Shown here: positions 1-8,103 of the stretch, piece by piece | Layout: each line of letters begins with the position of its first letter | How positions within the stretch are numbered: the first letter of the stretch is position 1 | DNA from: an uncultured Gilliamella sp. | Lineage (GTDB): Bacteria > Pseudomonadota > Gammaproteobacteria > Enterobacterales > Orbaceae | Reading direction: 5' to 3' | Assembly: GCA_946480175.1 (NCBI GenBank) | Contig: CAMLIK010000015.1 | Location: 1 to 41,307, forward strand | Length of the DNA: 41,307 nucleotides | Notes under the pieces: generated by a model | The model's database searches: none | Seen by the model: the letters and a program-made list of their open reading frames with translations, nothing else | What the model was told of the DNA's origin: nothing | Program-made: the position numbers and the translations under genes

Positions 1-38
1 ACTGCTGTTTTATCGTTAAACATCAATAATAAATAAAA

Positions 39-56
39 TACCGCCGCAAGGCGGTA
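39..56. terminator. Hairpin, probable terminator of a gene left of the window
   Basis: A perfect 7-bp GC-rich stem (TACCGCC/GGCGGTA) closes on a GCAA tetraloop. An AT-rich stretch follows. No gene in the window lies upstream, so it probably ends a gene located before base 1. The rest of 1-238 is AT-rich leader DNA of the exporter. It includes a short inverted repeat (TAGTTA AA TAACTA, 143-156) that could be an operator. Confidence 0.5.
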
Positions 57-271
57 AATTCTTCCATCTTCAAAAATAATTGAATCAAATTTATCTTAGC
101 AATTAGCTATTCTGTTTGTTTTAATTCATTTAAATGGTAAAATAGTTAAATAACTAATGAACTATTAAACTATAAACTCAAATAAATTAGATACCATATA
201 GCCTAATAGATTAAAAAATCCAAATTAAGGAAATTATTTTGCCCAATATAGCCAAGCAGGAAGTTGACAAT

Positions 272-1642
272 ATGCAAGAAAGAAAGGTTAATTCATCAGC
301 TATCATTATTTTAACTTCTTTAGGATTTTTCATGTCAATGATCGATTCAATGATAGTTACCACAGCCACTACCGCCATAAGAAATGATTTTCAAATATCG
401 GTAAATTTATTACAGTGGTTGTTGAACATTTATAATATAACCATAGCGGCATTACTACTGGTTGGTGTAACACTGGGCGAAAAAATAGGCAGAAAAAAAG
501 TCTATATGATGGGTATTGCGATTTTCACTATTGCTTCTATATTTTGTGCTTTATCGAATAGTATTACCGAATTAATTATATCTCGAATGATACAGGCTGT
601 TGGTGCTTGTGTTATGACACCAATGTCCATGGCAATTCTAACGCATTCATTGCCCGTTGATATACGCGGAAAAGCTTTAGGAATATGGAGTGGCATTGGT
701 GGTTTAGCACTAATTGTCGGGCCAGTTTTAGGCGGATTTATTGTCGCAACTTTATCATGGCAATGGATATTTTGGATTAATTTGCCTGTTGGAATAATAA
801 CAATCTATTTTGCTCATAATTTATTACCTGAAAGTAAAGGTAAGGATGATAAGTTGAACTTTACTGATATTCTGCTTATTGCCATCTCTTCCGCCGGGAT
901 AATATGGTCATTATCCACCATAACCACAAATACCACACACGTTATAACCATTATTACCGGATTATCTAGCCTCGCACTAGCTATTTTATTTACTGTTAGG
1001 CAAAAAATAAGTTCTACCCCTATGATTCCATTAAGACTATTTCGCAACAAGGTATTCAATAATGGTAACATTGCAACTTTTTTATTATATGCCTCGATGT
1101 TTGGTGTGTTATTCTTTTTGCCACAATTTTTTTTAGTATTAGAAAACGTTAATCCACTCGTGGCGGGATTACAATTATTACCTTGGACAGCAACATTAAT
1201 CGTTATCGCACCTTTTGCAGGTAGCGCTGTAGATAGATTTGGCGAAAGGATTATTGCAACATTAGGATTATTCTTACAGGGGATCGGTTATCTATTAATT
1301 ATTTTTTTATTTAATACAACTGATTCATATATAGCAATGGCAATACCTTTAATGATCGCTGGTATGGGACTTTCGATGGCAGGACCAGCGCTGCAAAAAG
1401 CGGTGTTAAGCGCTGTCGAACCAATATATTTAGGGAAAGCATCTGGAATATACAATATATTTCGCTTATTTGGTGGAGCAATAGGTACCACAATATGCGT
1501 AATTGTATTTAATATTTTCGGCGGAACCACTAATTCAACAGCTTTTGCCGAAGGATTTGATGCAGTTATTATTACATCTGGTCTGATATCATTATTAGGA
1601 ATAGTTTTTTCAATAAGGTTAACAGCAAAGGATAAAAAATAA
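272..1642 (+). CDS. DHA2-family MFS drug exporter (EmrB/QacA type, 14 TM)
   Basis: This is a proton-driven inner-membrane exporter of the major facilitator superfamily. The MFS loop 2-3 motif is visible (GEKIGRKK), as is the antiporter motif C (GPVLGGFI). The WQWIFWINLPVG stretch after it is typical of the DHA2 (EmrB/QacA) branch. About 14 hydrophobic segments and roughly 456 residues fit that family. The substrate cannot be read from sequence. I chose ATG 272 because AGGAAG lies 8 nt upstream. An in-frame TTG at 239 with AAGGAA 6 nt upstream would add 11 residues and remains possible. The gene converges on an ArsR-type repressor, a frequent partner of such pumps, but co-regulation is only inferred. 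Confidence 0.9.
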   Translation: MQERKVNSSAIIILTSLGFFMSMIDSMIVTTATTAIRNDFQISVNLLQWLLNIYNITIAALLLVGVTLGEKIGRKKVYMMGIAIFTIASIFCALSNSITELIISRMIQAVGACVMTPMSMAILTHSLPVDIRGKALGIWSGIGGLALIVGPVLGGFIVATLSWQWIFWINLPVGIITIYFAHNLLPESKGKDDKLNFTDILLIAISSAGIIWSLSTITTNTTHVITIITGLSSLALAILFTVRQKISSTPMIPLRLFRNKVFNNGNIATFLLYASMFGVLFFLPQFFLVLENVNPLVAGLQLLPWTATLIVIAPFAGSAVDRFGERIIATLGLFLQGIGYLLIIFLFNTTDSYIAMAIPLMIAGMGLSMAGPALQKAVLSAVEPIYLGKASGIYNIFRLFGGAIGTTICVIVFNIFGGTTNSTAFAEGFDAVIITSGLISLLGIVFSIRLTAKDKK

Positions 1643-1695
1643 TATTTGATAAAATCAAAGCGATAAATTCAACAATAAATCAATATTTGAGTATT

Positions 1696-1995
1696 TTAAA
1701 GATTATCAAAAAAACCGGTGACATATTTATCAAATGTTGATTTATTAAGCCATACATATTTTTCCCTAGCACTCTTTCTTACATTAATTAATTCTGCTTG
1801 TTGTAACAACCTAAAATGATAAGTTCCTGAGGGTTTACTAATACCAACTGCTTGACCAATTTCACCACAGATAACCTCTGTTTCTATACTTTTTAAATAT
1901 TTAATTATTTCTATTCTAACCGGATCAGATAATGCTTTGAAAATAAGCACCATTTTTTCATTTAATTGGTTATCAATCGTACTATTATTCATCAT
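1696..1995 (-). CDS. ArsR-family winged-helix transcriptional regulator
   Basis: A 99-residue DNA-binding protein. The N-terminal pattern FKALSDPVRIEIIKYL is the classic ArsR/SmtB start. A helix-turn-helix (EIGQAVGISKPSGTYHFRLLQQAEL) and a wing (VRKSAREKYVWLN) follow. I see no ELCVCDL-type metal box, so a metal sensor is not supported; one Cys lies in EVICGEI. The regulator is convergent with the exporter gene, whose stop is 53 bp away. Its own upstream region holds a 12-bp palindrome and a GTGAA/TTCAC dyad that could be an autoregulatory operator. No strong ribosome-binding site is visible; tandem ATG codons mark the start. Confidence 0.85.
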   Translation of the reverse strand: MMNNSTIDNQLNEKMVLIFKALSDPVRIEIIKYLKSIETEVICGEIGQAVGISKPSGTYHFRLLQQAELINVRKSAREKYVWLNKSTFDKYVTGFFDNL

Positions 1996-2010
1996 ATTTA
2001 TAGAGTTTAA

Positions 2011-2051
2011 TTATAATTATAAATTATATAATATGTGAAGGATTTGTTCAC
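2011..2051. promoter_or_regulatory. Candidate operator region of the ArsR-type gene
   Basis: A perfect 12-bp palindrome TTATAATTATAA (2011-2022) is followed by an imperfect dyad GTGAA-N7-TTCAC (2035-2051). Both lie just upstream of the regulator gene. ArsR-type proteins usually bind such dyads in their own promoters. The assignment is by position and shape only. Confidence 0.35.
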
Positions 2052-2117
2052 CTTAAAAAAACCTACTTCAACTTTAATATTGAACGTTTTATGTGTCACA
2101 AAAATAAACTCAATCTA

Positions 2118-2145
2118 TTGGAAATATAAATGTTTATGTTTCCAA
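2118..2145. repeat. Inverted repeat TTGGAAA/TTTCCAA
   Basis: Seven-base arms (2118-2124 and 2139-2145) flank a nearly symmetrical centre containing TAAA-TG-TTTA. It lies in a 613-bp gene-free stretch (1996-2608). Function unknown. The rest of that stretch holds only a short open segment that looks like a coding relic and the adhesin-type terminator at 2443. Confidence 0.3.
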
Positions 2146-2154
2146 TTAAGCTAG

Positions 2155-2265
2155 AAGAGCGTTAGTTACTGGTTTGGTAAAATTAGTAACGACTTAGAAA
2201 CAGGCCTGATATTTGATAAGCTCAAACAGATCGTTACATTAATACCAAACGATGGGGTAAGGTGA
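2155..2265 (+). pseudogene. Short possible coding relic (37 codons, no start)
   Basis: The segment is bounded by TAG at 2152 and TGA at 2263. It reads as well-composed protein, including SYWFGKISNDLE and FDKLKQIVTLIPNDGV, with no start codon or ribosome-binding site. The composition is unlike random AT-rich DNA of this region. I do not recognise the family. It is probably the remains of a gene lost by deletion; chance cannot be excluded. Confidence 0.2.
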
Positions 2266-2442
2266 GCATGCAGTCATTGCGCTAACGGAGAGCACAATGC
2301 GGATAAATTTACTGGCATAAATTTGATATTTTCTCAAACAAGCCTTAATAACATAAAAATTGAAATAATTATAATTTACTGAATTTACGAACAAAAAAAT
2401 ATTCTGCAACTTTTTACTGTGAAAACACCATTAAACAAAATA

Positions 2443-2466
2443 AATCCGCCGCTATTGGGGCGGATT
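2443..2466 (-). terminator. Terminator of the decayed adhesin gene
   Basis: Perfect 8-bp stem AATCCGCC/GGCGGATT followed, on the minus strand, by a U-rich tract (TTATTTTG). The same terminator type, with related flanks, lies downstream of the duplicated adhesin genes at 25661 and 27809. Confidence 0.6.
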
Positions 2467-2608
2467 GTTCACGCATTACTACGTCATAAAATCACTTTAG
2501 TTCACCTACTTCGTCAGTTTGGTTGACTTTGCGAAGCGCTATTATATAACAAATTAACTCTATTTTTCCTGACTATATCATGCCAATCCAAAAATTAAGA
2601 AATAAGAT

Positions 2609-3123
2609 TTAAGGATAGACGCAAAGCCCATTGCGCGGAGACACAAGGCCCATTGTAACCGCGCTACCAACGAACGAGCCTACGATAAATTCTTCACTTG
2701 TCCAGTAATATTGACCTCGTGCACCGATACCATTAAAGTTGTAGAAATACATGTCGCCCCACTCTGCAAAGAACCCGGTTCCTATGTGACGCTAGTATAA
2801 AATATTTGGTGATGAAGGTGTAGCACCGACAGTACCTTGACAGTTATCAGAAATAGCTCCCAGACAAGATGCATTACCATGAATAATATTCGAAGTTTTG
2901 GACGTTAACGCGTAGCTAGTATAGGAAGTTATTAGCAACGAGCTAAACGATAATCCTAAAAAAGATCTGCCGAAATAAAAAGGATTGAAGGAAGGATCGC
3001 GCAAAATTTCGCGAATTTATGTATAACTTCGATAAAAATAAACTATGGTTAAAAATGAACGTTGAGAACTTAACTTTGACGAAATTAAATTATAGGTTGT
3101 GCGTGTTGAAAATTATAATGCAT
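2609..3123 (-). pseudogene. Adhesin-like gene with large internal deletion, nonsense codon and frameshift
   Basis: This is a broken paralogue of the 523- to 561-aa genes at 25.7-31.6 kb. The 5' end starts MHYNFQHAQ, matching MYYNLQKAK. It then shifts frame: YNLISSKL resembles YNLSSTKL of the paralogue at 30.0 kb. The secretion-signal region follows (SSLLITSYTSYALTSK). After IIHGNA the sequence jumps straight to the C-terminal module (ASCLGAI...). Its intact counterparts read IEGNAPYF and LTNASSCNG, so about 300 codons were lost at a shared NA. An in-frame TAG at 2792-2794 precedes the C-terminal core RHIGTGFFAEWG...YYWTSEE, which ends at TAA 2609-2611. The promoter region is still recognisable upstream. 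Confidence 0.85.
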
Positions 3124-3187
3124 TTCGACGTTCCTATTAATTATACCTTTGATTTATTTTAAATTTAATGCTAATTATTTAGATATT

Positions 3188-3242
3188 TATCGTTTGCATT
3201 AAACGATACGAAAAGTATCGTGACTGAAAAAATACGATGCAA
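3188..3242 (-). promoter_or_regulatory. Decayed adhesin promoter with 5' stem-loop
   Basis: Read on the minus strand: -35 TTGCAT (3237-3242), a 17-bp spacer, then -10 GATACT (3214-3219). An inverted repeat TATCGTTT/AAACGATA (3188-3195, 3201-3208) would begin about 6-7 nt after the -10. The layout matches the promoters of the duplicated adhesin genes. A second overlapping hairpin (ACGATAC/GTATCGT, 3203-3221) competes with the first. From 3243 to 3618 I see only flank sequence shared with the adhesin units and AT-rich DNA. Confidence 0.5.
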
Positions 3243-3255
3243 TATTTTTTTACGT

Positions 3256-3276
3256 TTAATTGTTAACTTTCGTAAA
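3256..3276 (-). promoter_or_regulatory. Conserved upstream element of the adhesin family
   Basis: On the minus strand this reads TTTACGAAAGTTAACAATTAA. It is nearly the same as the block at 27550-27570 and 29698-29718, and is also recognisable at 31737-31757. Conservation across diverged copies suggests a regulator-binding or UP-like element. The bound protein is unknown. Confidence 0.4.
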
Positions 3277-3561
3277 GAGAAGTAAAAAAGAGTATAAAAA
3301 ATAGATGGCCTAATCCTTATTCCAACAGGAAATAGCTTCTTTGCTTACATATCATTGGCTATAGCGTATTGACGAGGTAAATTTTGTTTTAGTGGTTGAA
3401 ATTAGTAGTTATTATTGAGAACAAGATTTTGATTTTTTAAGCACGTTATTAACAACAAAAAGTGCATTACTTAACTTATTAGCAGTATAGTGCAATTAGT
3501 TAGTTTCAATAAAATTTTAATAGTTTAACCAATAGAATAATTATAAACTTTAATAAATTGA

Positions 3562-3609
3562 TGCCCACCAAAAGACCTTTTCTCAATTTTTCCTAACTTT
3601 AAGTGGGCA
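3562..3609 (-). terminator. Long-loop inverted repeat after the VOC gene
   Basis: Arms TGCCCAC (3562-3568) and GTGGGCA (3603-3609) lie just downstream of the VOC gene stop. The 34-nt loop contains AAAAGACCTTTT, which could fold internally. There is no clear U-tract, so terminator function is tentative. Confidence 0.3.
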
Positions 3610-3618
3610 AATATTAAC

Positions 3619-3999
3619 TTAATCACAATAATTGGCTAGTTCGACAAGGTTTCCATCCGGGTCTCTCAGATAAAGACTTTTGATATTACCTTTAGCGCCA
3701 TGTCGATCAACGATCCCTTCTACAATCGGATAACCTTTTTTTATAATCTCTTTTTTTACGCTCTCAATATCGTCTTCAACTATTAAACAAAAATCTTGGC
3801 TGCCATATTCTGGATGTAATGCTGCTGGCTGAAATTCGCCTTTTTTGGCATGAATGTTAATCTTTTGATTACCAAAGACAAAAGCATGGCGCCCGTTGCG
3901 TTCGACATGTTTTAATCCTAAAATATCTTGATAAAATGCAATACTTTTAGTGAGATCATGACTAGTAATGACAAAATGATCGATATTTTTAATTTTCAT
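3619..3999 (-). CDS. VOC-superfamily (glyoxalase/dioxygenase-fold) protein
   Basis: A small cytosolic protein of 126 residues. It shows the paired beta-alpha-beta-beta-beta modules of the vicinal oxygen chelate fold. IDHFVITSHDLTKSIAFYQDILGL forms the first module; LYLRDPDGNLVELANY closes the second. His8 and Glu120 sit where VOC proteins place metal ligands. The family includes glyoxalases, dioxygenases and antibiotic-binding proteins. The reaction here cannot be told from sequence. It looks monocistronic, with GAGGAT about 10 nt before the ATG. The flanks are AT-rich, with an adhesin relic on one side and the T6SS cargo array on the other. Confidence 0.8.
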   Translation of the reverse strand: MKIKNIDHFVITSHDLTKSIAFYQDILGLKHVERNGRHAFVFGNQKINIHAKKGEFQPAALHPEYGSQDFCLIVEDDIESVKKEIIKKGYPIVEGIVDRHGAKGNIKSLYLRDPDGNLVELANYCD

Positions 4000-4155
4000 C
4001 AGTATCTATCCTCTCTATCTAATCTAAAAAAGAGTATATATTGAAACTATATTGATTATTTGACTTGCAATAGTTTTATCGATTAAATAATTATTATTCA
4101 ACTTAATATATAAATTAACAAATTGATCAAACAAGGCAAAATTTTTGAATGTTGT

Positions 4156-4422
4156 CTAGAGCTGTTTCTGATAAAAGAATATTAGTATCAATCCTGATAT
4201 AAACTCTGAATAATTGTTAAGCATTTTCTTCAGATAATGTATACAGAAATGAGGTCTACTCTGTTTATTATCCCTGATAGTTAAATCAAAATATTTCTTT
4301 ATTATCTGGCTGTGGCAATTTTTCAAAACAATTTCAGTAATACCATCTCTATCAAACTTCATTATTATAATATTATTACGAGTAGGTATACCCAATTTTA
4401 TTGGCATACTAAAAAGGGGCAA
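4156..4422 (-). CDS. Small hypothetical protein at the end of the T6SS cargo operon
   Basis: An open frame of up to 88 codons lies 26 bp after the 166-aa secreted protein, in the same direction. It starts at TTG 4422 or ATG 4407, neither with a good ribosome-binding site. The predicted protein has a basic central part (KKYFDLTIRDNKQSRPHFC) and a hydrophobic tail. I recognise no family. It could be a small cargo-associated gene, a relic of one, or chance. The AT-rich stretch 4000-4155 downstream shows nothing. Confidence 0.3.
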   Translation of the reverse strand: MPLFSMPIKLGIPTRNNIIIMKFDRDGITEIVLKNCHSQIIKKYFDLTIRDNKQSRPHFCIHYLKKMLNNYSEFISGLILIFFYQKQL

Positions 4423-4448
4423 AAAATACTTAATTTTTTTTATTTATT

Positions 4449-4946
4449 CTATTTATCCATCATAATAGGCTCAAATTGATATTCACTTTTACCCGCTAAA
4501 AGTTGATCGATTTTATCCAAAAATTCTGCGACATCTTTATCTTTGCGATCTGGCGTGTTAGAGCTAAATAAACGACAACCGTAAATTGGACCATCACAAA
4601 TGGCAATCTTATAGCCCGAACCATCGTACTCTAGCATATTATAATATTCATCATCTCTATCTATTAAATATCTTTCAGGGATTAATTGAAAAAAATCATG
4701 ATGACCTGTATATTTACTGTAAGGCACATTAACTGTACAATTTCGAACATTCTCGTTTGGGACACAAGTTAATGTTGCGTATTTAACAATATAGTTTTTA
4801 GCGATTTCAAAGCGCATTCTTCCAATCGGTGCTTCTGGTGTTGAATCATAGATAATCATTCTTACATAACGAGTATCAAATATTTTTGCATTAACTGCAA
4901 AACTTAAAATAAAGAATAACCACCCCAAAAATATCTTTGTTTTCAT
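4449..4946 (-). CDS. Secreted protein, putative T6SS immunity protein (single-domain)
   Basis: About 165 residues with a clear Sec signal peptide (MKTKIFLGWLFFILSFAVNA), so probably periplasmic. The mature part aligns with the C-terminal half of the 309-aa protein at 5575-6504. Shared landmarks are FEIAKNYIVKYA with ITKNAIIKYA, YTGHHDFFQLIP with YKGHDYFKLFP-like text, a Cys pair after YKI, and the C-terminus YQFEPIMMDK with YKFEPVVMNK. Four Cys in the mature part suggest disulfides. It lies downstream of a T6SS effector, and several related copies are present; this is the usual pattern of immunity arrays. The immunity role is inferred. Start: AGGA is 6 nt before the second of two tandem ATGs. 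Confidence 0.7.
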   Translation of the reverse strand: MKTKIFLGWLFFILSFAVNAKIFDTRYVRMIIYDSTPEAPIGRMRFEIAKNYIVKYATLTCVPNENVRNCTVNVPYSKYTGHHDFFQLIPERYLIDRDDEYYNMLEYDGSGYKIAICDGPIYGCRLFSSNTPDRKDKDVAEFLDKIDQLLAGKSEYQFEPIMMDK

Positions 4947-4957
4947 CATTATTCCTA

Positions 4958-5385
4958 TTATTCTTTTGTTTTCTTAATATTAGTTTTAATATTCACTTTA
5001 TCGTAATAAAGTTGTGTTATTTTGCTTTGAAATTCTTTTGCTTCATCATCATTACAACGATTAAAAAAGTTATCAAACTCACGATTCCCAATATACAAAT
5101 CCCATATATTGCAATGACCATCAGTAAAACAACTTTCTATTTTGAATAATGGATGCTCATTACTAATATTTCCTCCACCATATTTCCTGAAATCAATAAA
5201 ATTAGAGCCTGATAAAAACAAAGTTGGAAAAGCCTTAAAAATATTATATTTATCTTGGTACTGAATACTTTTACTTTTTACCTCACATTAAAGTTCACCA
5301 AAGTATAAATGCATATTTTCGAAGAATATTCAGTTATGGAATCCGCAGTAATGGTATAGGACTGTATTTTTCATATAACTCACAA
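4958..5385 (-). pseudogene. Frameshifted copy of the putative immunity protein
   Basis: A relative of the flanking secreted proteins survives in pieces in different frames. Fragment one (about 5360-5310) reads YRCELYEKYSPIPLLRIP, like YVRMIIYDSTPEAPIGRM. Fragment two reads DSITEYSSKICIYT, like NAIIKYANKICQLT. Fragment three is open to the end: YQDKYNIFKAFPTLFLSGSNF, then KIESCFTDGHCNIW, ending KKTKE at TGA 4958-4960. At least two frameshifts and stops separate them, and no signal peptide is recognisable. The upstream limit is approximate. The last part alone could be mistaken for an 87-aa gene. Confidence 0.75.
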
Positions 5386-5450
5386 CGGTATCACTTTATC
5401 TCTTCACTAGCTAATATTTTTTTAATTTCCAAAATCTTCCATATTTACTT

Positions 5451-5477
5451 AAAGTTAAGAAAGTTAAGAAAGTTAAT
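5451..5477. repeat. Three tandem 9-bp repeats (AAAGTTAAG)
   Basis: AAAGTTAAG, AAAGTTAAG and AAAGTTAAT follow each other between the broken and the intact putative immunity genes. About 20 bp to the right, the minus strand reads ATTATGGTGGATAAA, like the end of the 166-aa gene (ATTATGATGGATAAA). This suggests a further copy once ended here. Confidence 0.45.
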
Positions 5478-5574
5478 TTAAATCTTAATTTATCCACCAT
5501 AATGACATGTAAAACAGATAGTTATCTTTATTTTCCATAATAAAAAAACTCGCTATAACAAATATTAAATTTTT

Positions 5575-6504
5575 TTATTTATTCATTACGACGGGCTCAA
5601 ATTTATACTGCGTTTTTTCTGTTACCAATTCATCAAGTTTTTCTGTAAATAGTCTAATTTCATTACCTTTATAATCGGGATAATGGTCATTCCAGATAAC
5701 GCAATCATTTTGTTTAAAACAGCTTTCTATTTTATAGCCATCTTTGCCATTTTCTCTCGGATCTGAAAAATCAGAGCCTTTTAAAAACAAAGTTGGAAAT
5801 AGTTTGAAATAATCATGTTTACCTTTGTATTTGGTTTCATTATTTTGTGTTAAACATTGAATTTCGCCATTAGTTAGCTGGCATATTTTGTTTGCATATT
5901 TAATTATTGCATTTTTGGTAATTTTGTATAATAACGTTTCATTAAAAGGATAAGCGCTCAATTTATAGATATTAACTTCAGTTAAATCCTTTTTATCAAA
6001 AATCGCCTTAGTTTGTAGTTGACGAAATCGATGATAAGGTAAATCATCACTACCCATTAAAATCATTTGCATGTCATGATATAAAGTATGAAATTCCTGT
6101 GGGTAAGATTCTCTATTCCATCTATTACAGCTTCCATCCGTAAAACAGATTTCCAATTCCGATTTATAATTATCAGCATTCTCGGGAGTGACATAATAAG
6201 ATTTCGTTAAAAAAACATCTGGCACAAAATCATTAATATAATTATGCACTAAATGTAAGCTTTCTTTAGGACAATAAAATGAATTACAATTTGCGTTTTT
6301 ATTTAATAGTATTATTAAACTAGCTCTAATTTTATAATCAAATAACGACAAACGCCGGGTATCACAAACAATTGGATTACAAATGCCAAAATTATACAAA
6401 GTAACCGACATAATATCTTTACGATTATGCATGTCGGCATTAGCCATAAAATTAATGAAGAACAGTAATAATAATATTTTATAAAAAAAAAATTTTAACT
6501 TCAT
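5575..6504 (-). CDS. Two-domain secreted protein, putative immunity protein of the adjacent T6SS effector
   Basis: 309 residues. The start is ATG 6504, with AAGGA 7 nt upstream; an upstream GTG at 6543 lies inside the effector reading frame and is unlikely. The signal peptide is MKLKFFFYKILLLLFFINFMANA, giving a periplasmic or outer-membrane location. The mature protein is two repeats of one domain. Both carry an F-P-x-x-FL motif followed by E-x-C-F-x2-(G/N)-x-C-x-(R/I)-W (EICFTDGSCNRW and ESCFKQNDCVIW). The C-terminal repeat resembles the 166-aa neighbour. The gene starts 10 nt after the stop of the protease-like effector, and translation is probably coupled. Paired Cys predict disulfides. 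No known domain is recognised; immunity is inferred from position and copy number. Confidence 0.75.
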   Translation of the reverse strand: MKLKFFFYKILLLLFFINFMANADMHNRKDIMSVTLYNFGICNPIVCDTRRLSLFDYKIRASLIILLNKNANCNSFYCPKESLHLVHNYINDFVPDVFLTKSYYVTPENADNYKSELEICFTDGSCNRWNRESYPQEFHTLYHDMQMILMGSDDLPYHRFRQLQTKAIFDKKDLTEVNIYKLSAYPFNETLLYKITKNAIIKYANKICQLTNGEIQCLTQNNETKYKGKHDYFKLFPTLFLKGSDFSDPRENGKDGYKIESCFKQNDCVIWNDHYPDYKGNEIRLFTEKLDELVTEKTQYKFEPVVMNK

Positions 6505-6514
6505 AAGGTATTCC

Positions 6515-8010
6515 TTATTTTTTTTCAATACTTCGATCTTCACGCATCAAATCCCATTGCCATTTATAAAATGAATACATTTTACCTTTGTAACGATTAT
6601 CTTTTTGGTATAGGACGGTGTTACCTTCACTATCAGTATAAATATTTTTTTTATCGACTAAATTATTAAAAGTAGGAGAAAAAACATAATCCATATAGTT
6701 TTCGGTGTAACCATGATGAAAGACATATTTGCTATTCTCATCTTCAAATATATGGCTTAAAGAAAACGTATGTGCAGCTTCGTGAACAAGCGTATGATCA
6801 TCATTAAGACCTTTTGCAAATATACTAAAAATATTTCCAAACTCTAATTTTGACCTAGATTTGAAATTATTTTTCTTTTCAACTGTAGCTAGACCATAAA
6901 ATTCACCATTAAAAGGCGATAATGTTGTAAATAAAAGATAAGTATAAAAATGCCCCCCCCATCGACTTCCCCTCCTTCTGGTCGATTTTTCCCGTAATTC
7001 TCATATAATCTGCATAAGCGTTTAGTTATAGTAGTAGCATAATAGTAATTATCCATAAAGGTTTTATCTTTTATATCATCTAAAAAATTTTTAACATCAT
7101 AATTACTCTCAACGTTAGATAATTTAACCAGATCTAACTCTTCACCTAAAATAACTTCCGTTCGAATCATAGCTTGATTAAAGGATTGATATTTATAAAG
7201 ATACTCAAATGATTTATGCACCTGAGGATATATTTTATTACCTTTTTCATCATATTTAGTAATCACATTTACCACTACAATCTTGGCTTTACCAATATTA
7301 TCATTTTTATATACCATTAGTTTACCAACTTCAACTTCCGTTGGTCCTAGTTTTGCAAACACCCTTATCTCTTCATGATCCTTAAGAGTATCACCAAAAC
7401 ATTTAATATTTATGGTGTTATCGAGTTGATAATAATTTATTGTTGGTGTACCCGTATCGATATCCAGTATGCGCGTTTTTTTTGGTGTTTTTAGAAAATG
7501 TGAAATAGAAATTTTATTAGGGGTAATTTTTAAACATGGCTTACCGGGTTTGAAAATAATTTCAGTGCCATCGTCAATAATCTCATCAATTTCATCAAGT
7601 TGCAGGGTTAGATTGACCCCTTTTTTATGCATTGTCGATCCTGCATTACCTTTAACATTATAAGCAAAAATTGACAACCATGCTGGATAATAATCTTTTC
7701 CATAAGGTGTAATTGAATTTTTTATATCTCTCTTATATTCTTCTCGCAAATCGTCTGGATTTCTGCATAAGGGTACCGCTTTATTTAAGTAAACAAAATC
7801 ATCAATCGACTTATAATCAACATCTACCTTTTCTATTGGATAAATATATTCATCACGTAACCAATCAAAACCATATTCACCTCGATAAATATAATTACTT
7901 TTTTCTTTAAGTGTATCAGGTCGTCTAAAATGAATAGTAAATTTTCGCAAACAAGAAGTTGAAGTTTGACCTATTGGTGGACTAGTTTTAGGAAAATCAC
8001 ATATTGCCAT
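6515..8010 (-). pseudogene. T6SS cargo effector, metzincin-like zinc protease, frame-split at a G8 tract
   Basis: The 5' part is open from ATG 8010 (AAGGA 8 nt upstream) for 373 codons to a stop at 6889. It has no signal peptide and begins with a region including KFTIHFRRP and EYGFDWLRDEYIYPI. On the minus strand at 6960-6953 there are eight G. After this tract the reading frame meaningfully continues in another frame for about 145 codons to TAA 6515. That part holds VHEAAHTFSLSH (6752-6784), an HExxHxxxxxH zinc site with Ser instead of the usual Gly. About 20 residues on comes NYMDYVFSP, a candidate Met-turn. Nine or six G would join both parts into a protein of about 498 or 497 residues. 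The putative immunity gene starts 10 nt later. Phase variation, decay or a sequencing error are all possible. Confidence 0.8.
6953..6960. repeat. Homopolymer C8/G8 inside the effector gene
   Basis: Eight C on the plus strand, the longest GC homopolymer noticed in this AT-rich window. It lies exactly where the effector loses its reading frame. Slippage by +1 or -2 G restores the protease domain. Such tracts are classic phase-variation sites and also common sequencing-error sites. Confidence 0.7.
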
Positions 8011-8103
8011 ATCTATATTCCTTTTTTATTACTATTAAAATCAGAGTGATATAAAAATGAGTTAAACTCGATTTAGTCATCAAAATAGTGAAATATTATT
8101 TCA

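Noticed and set aside
2792-3004. 70-codon frame read as an independent small secreted protein
   Set aside because: It is the signal-peptide end of the adhesin relic fused to part of the C-terminal module; the module continues past the TAG.
4958-5221. 87-codon frame read as an independent gene
   Set aside because: Its text aligns with the middle and end of the putative immunity proteins, and the missing N-terminal half lies upstream in other frames.
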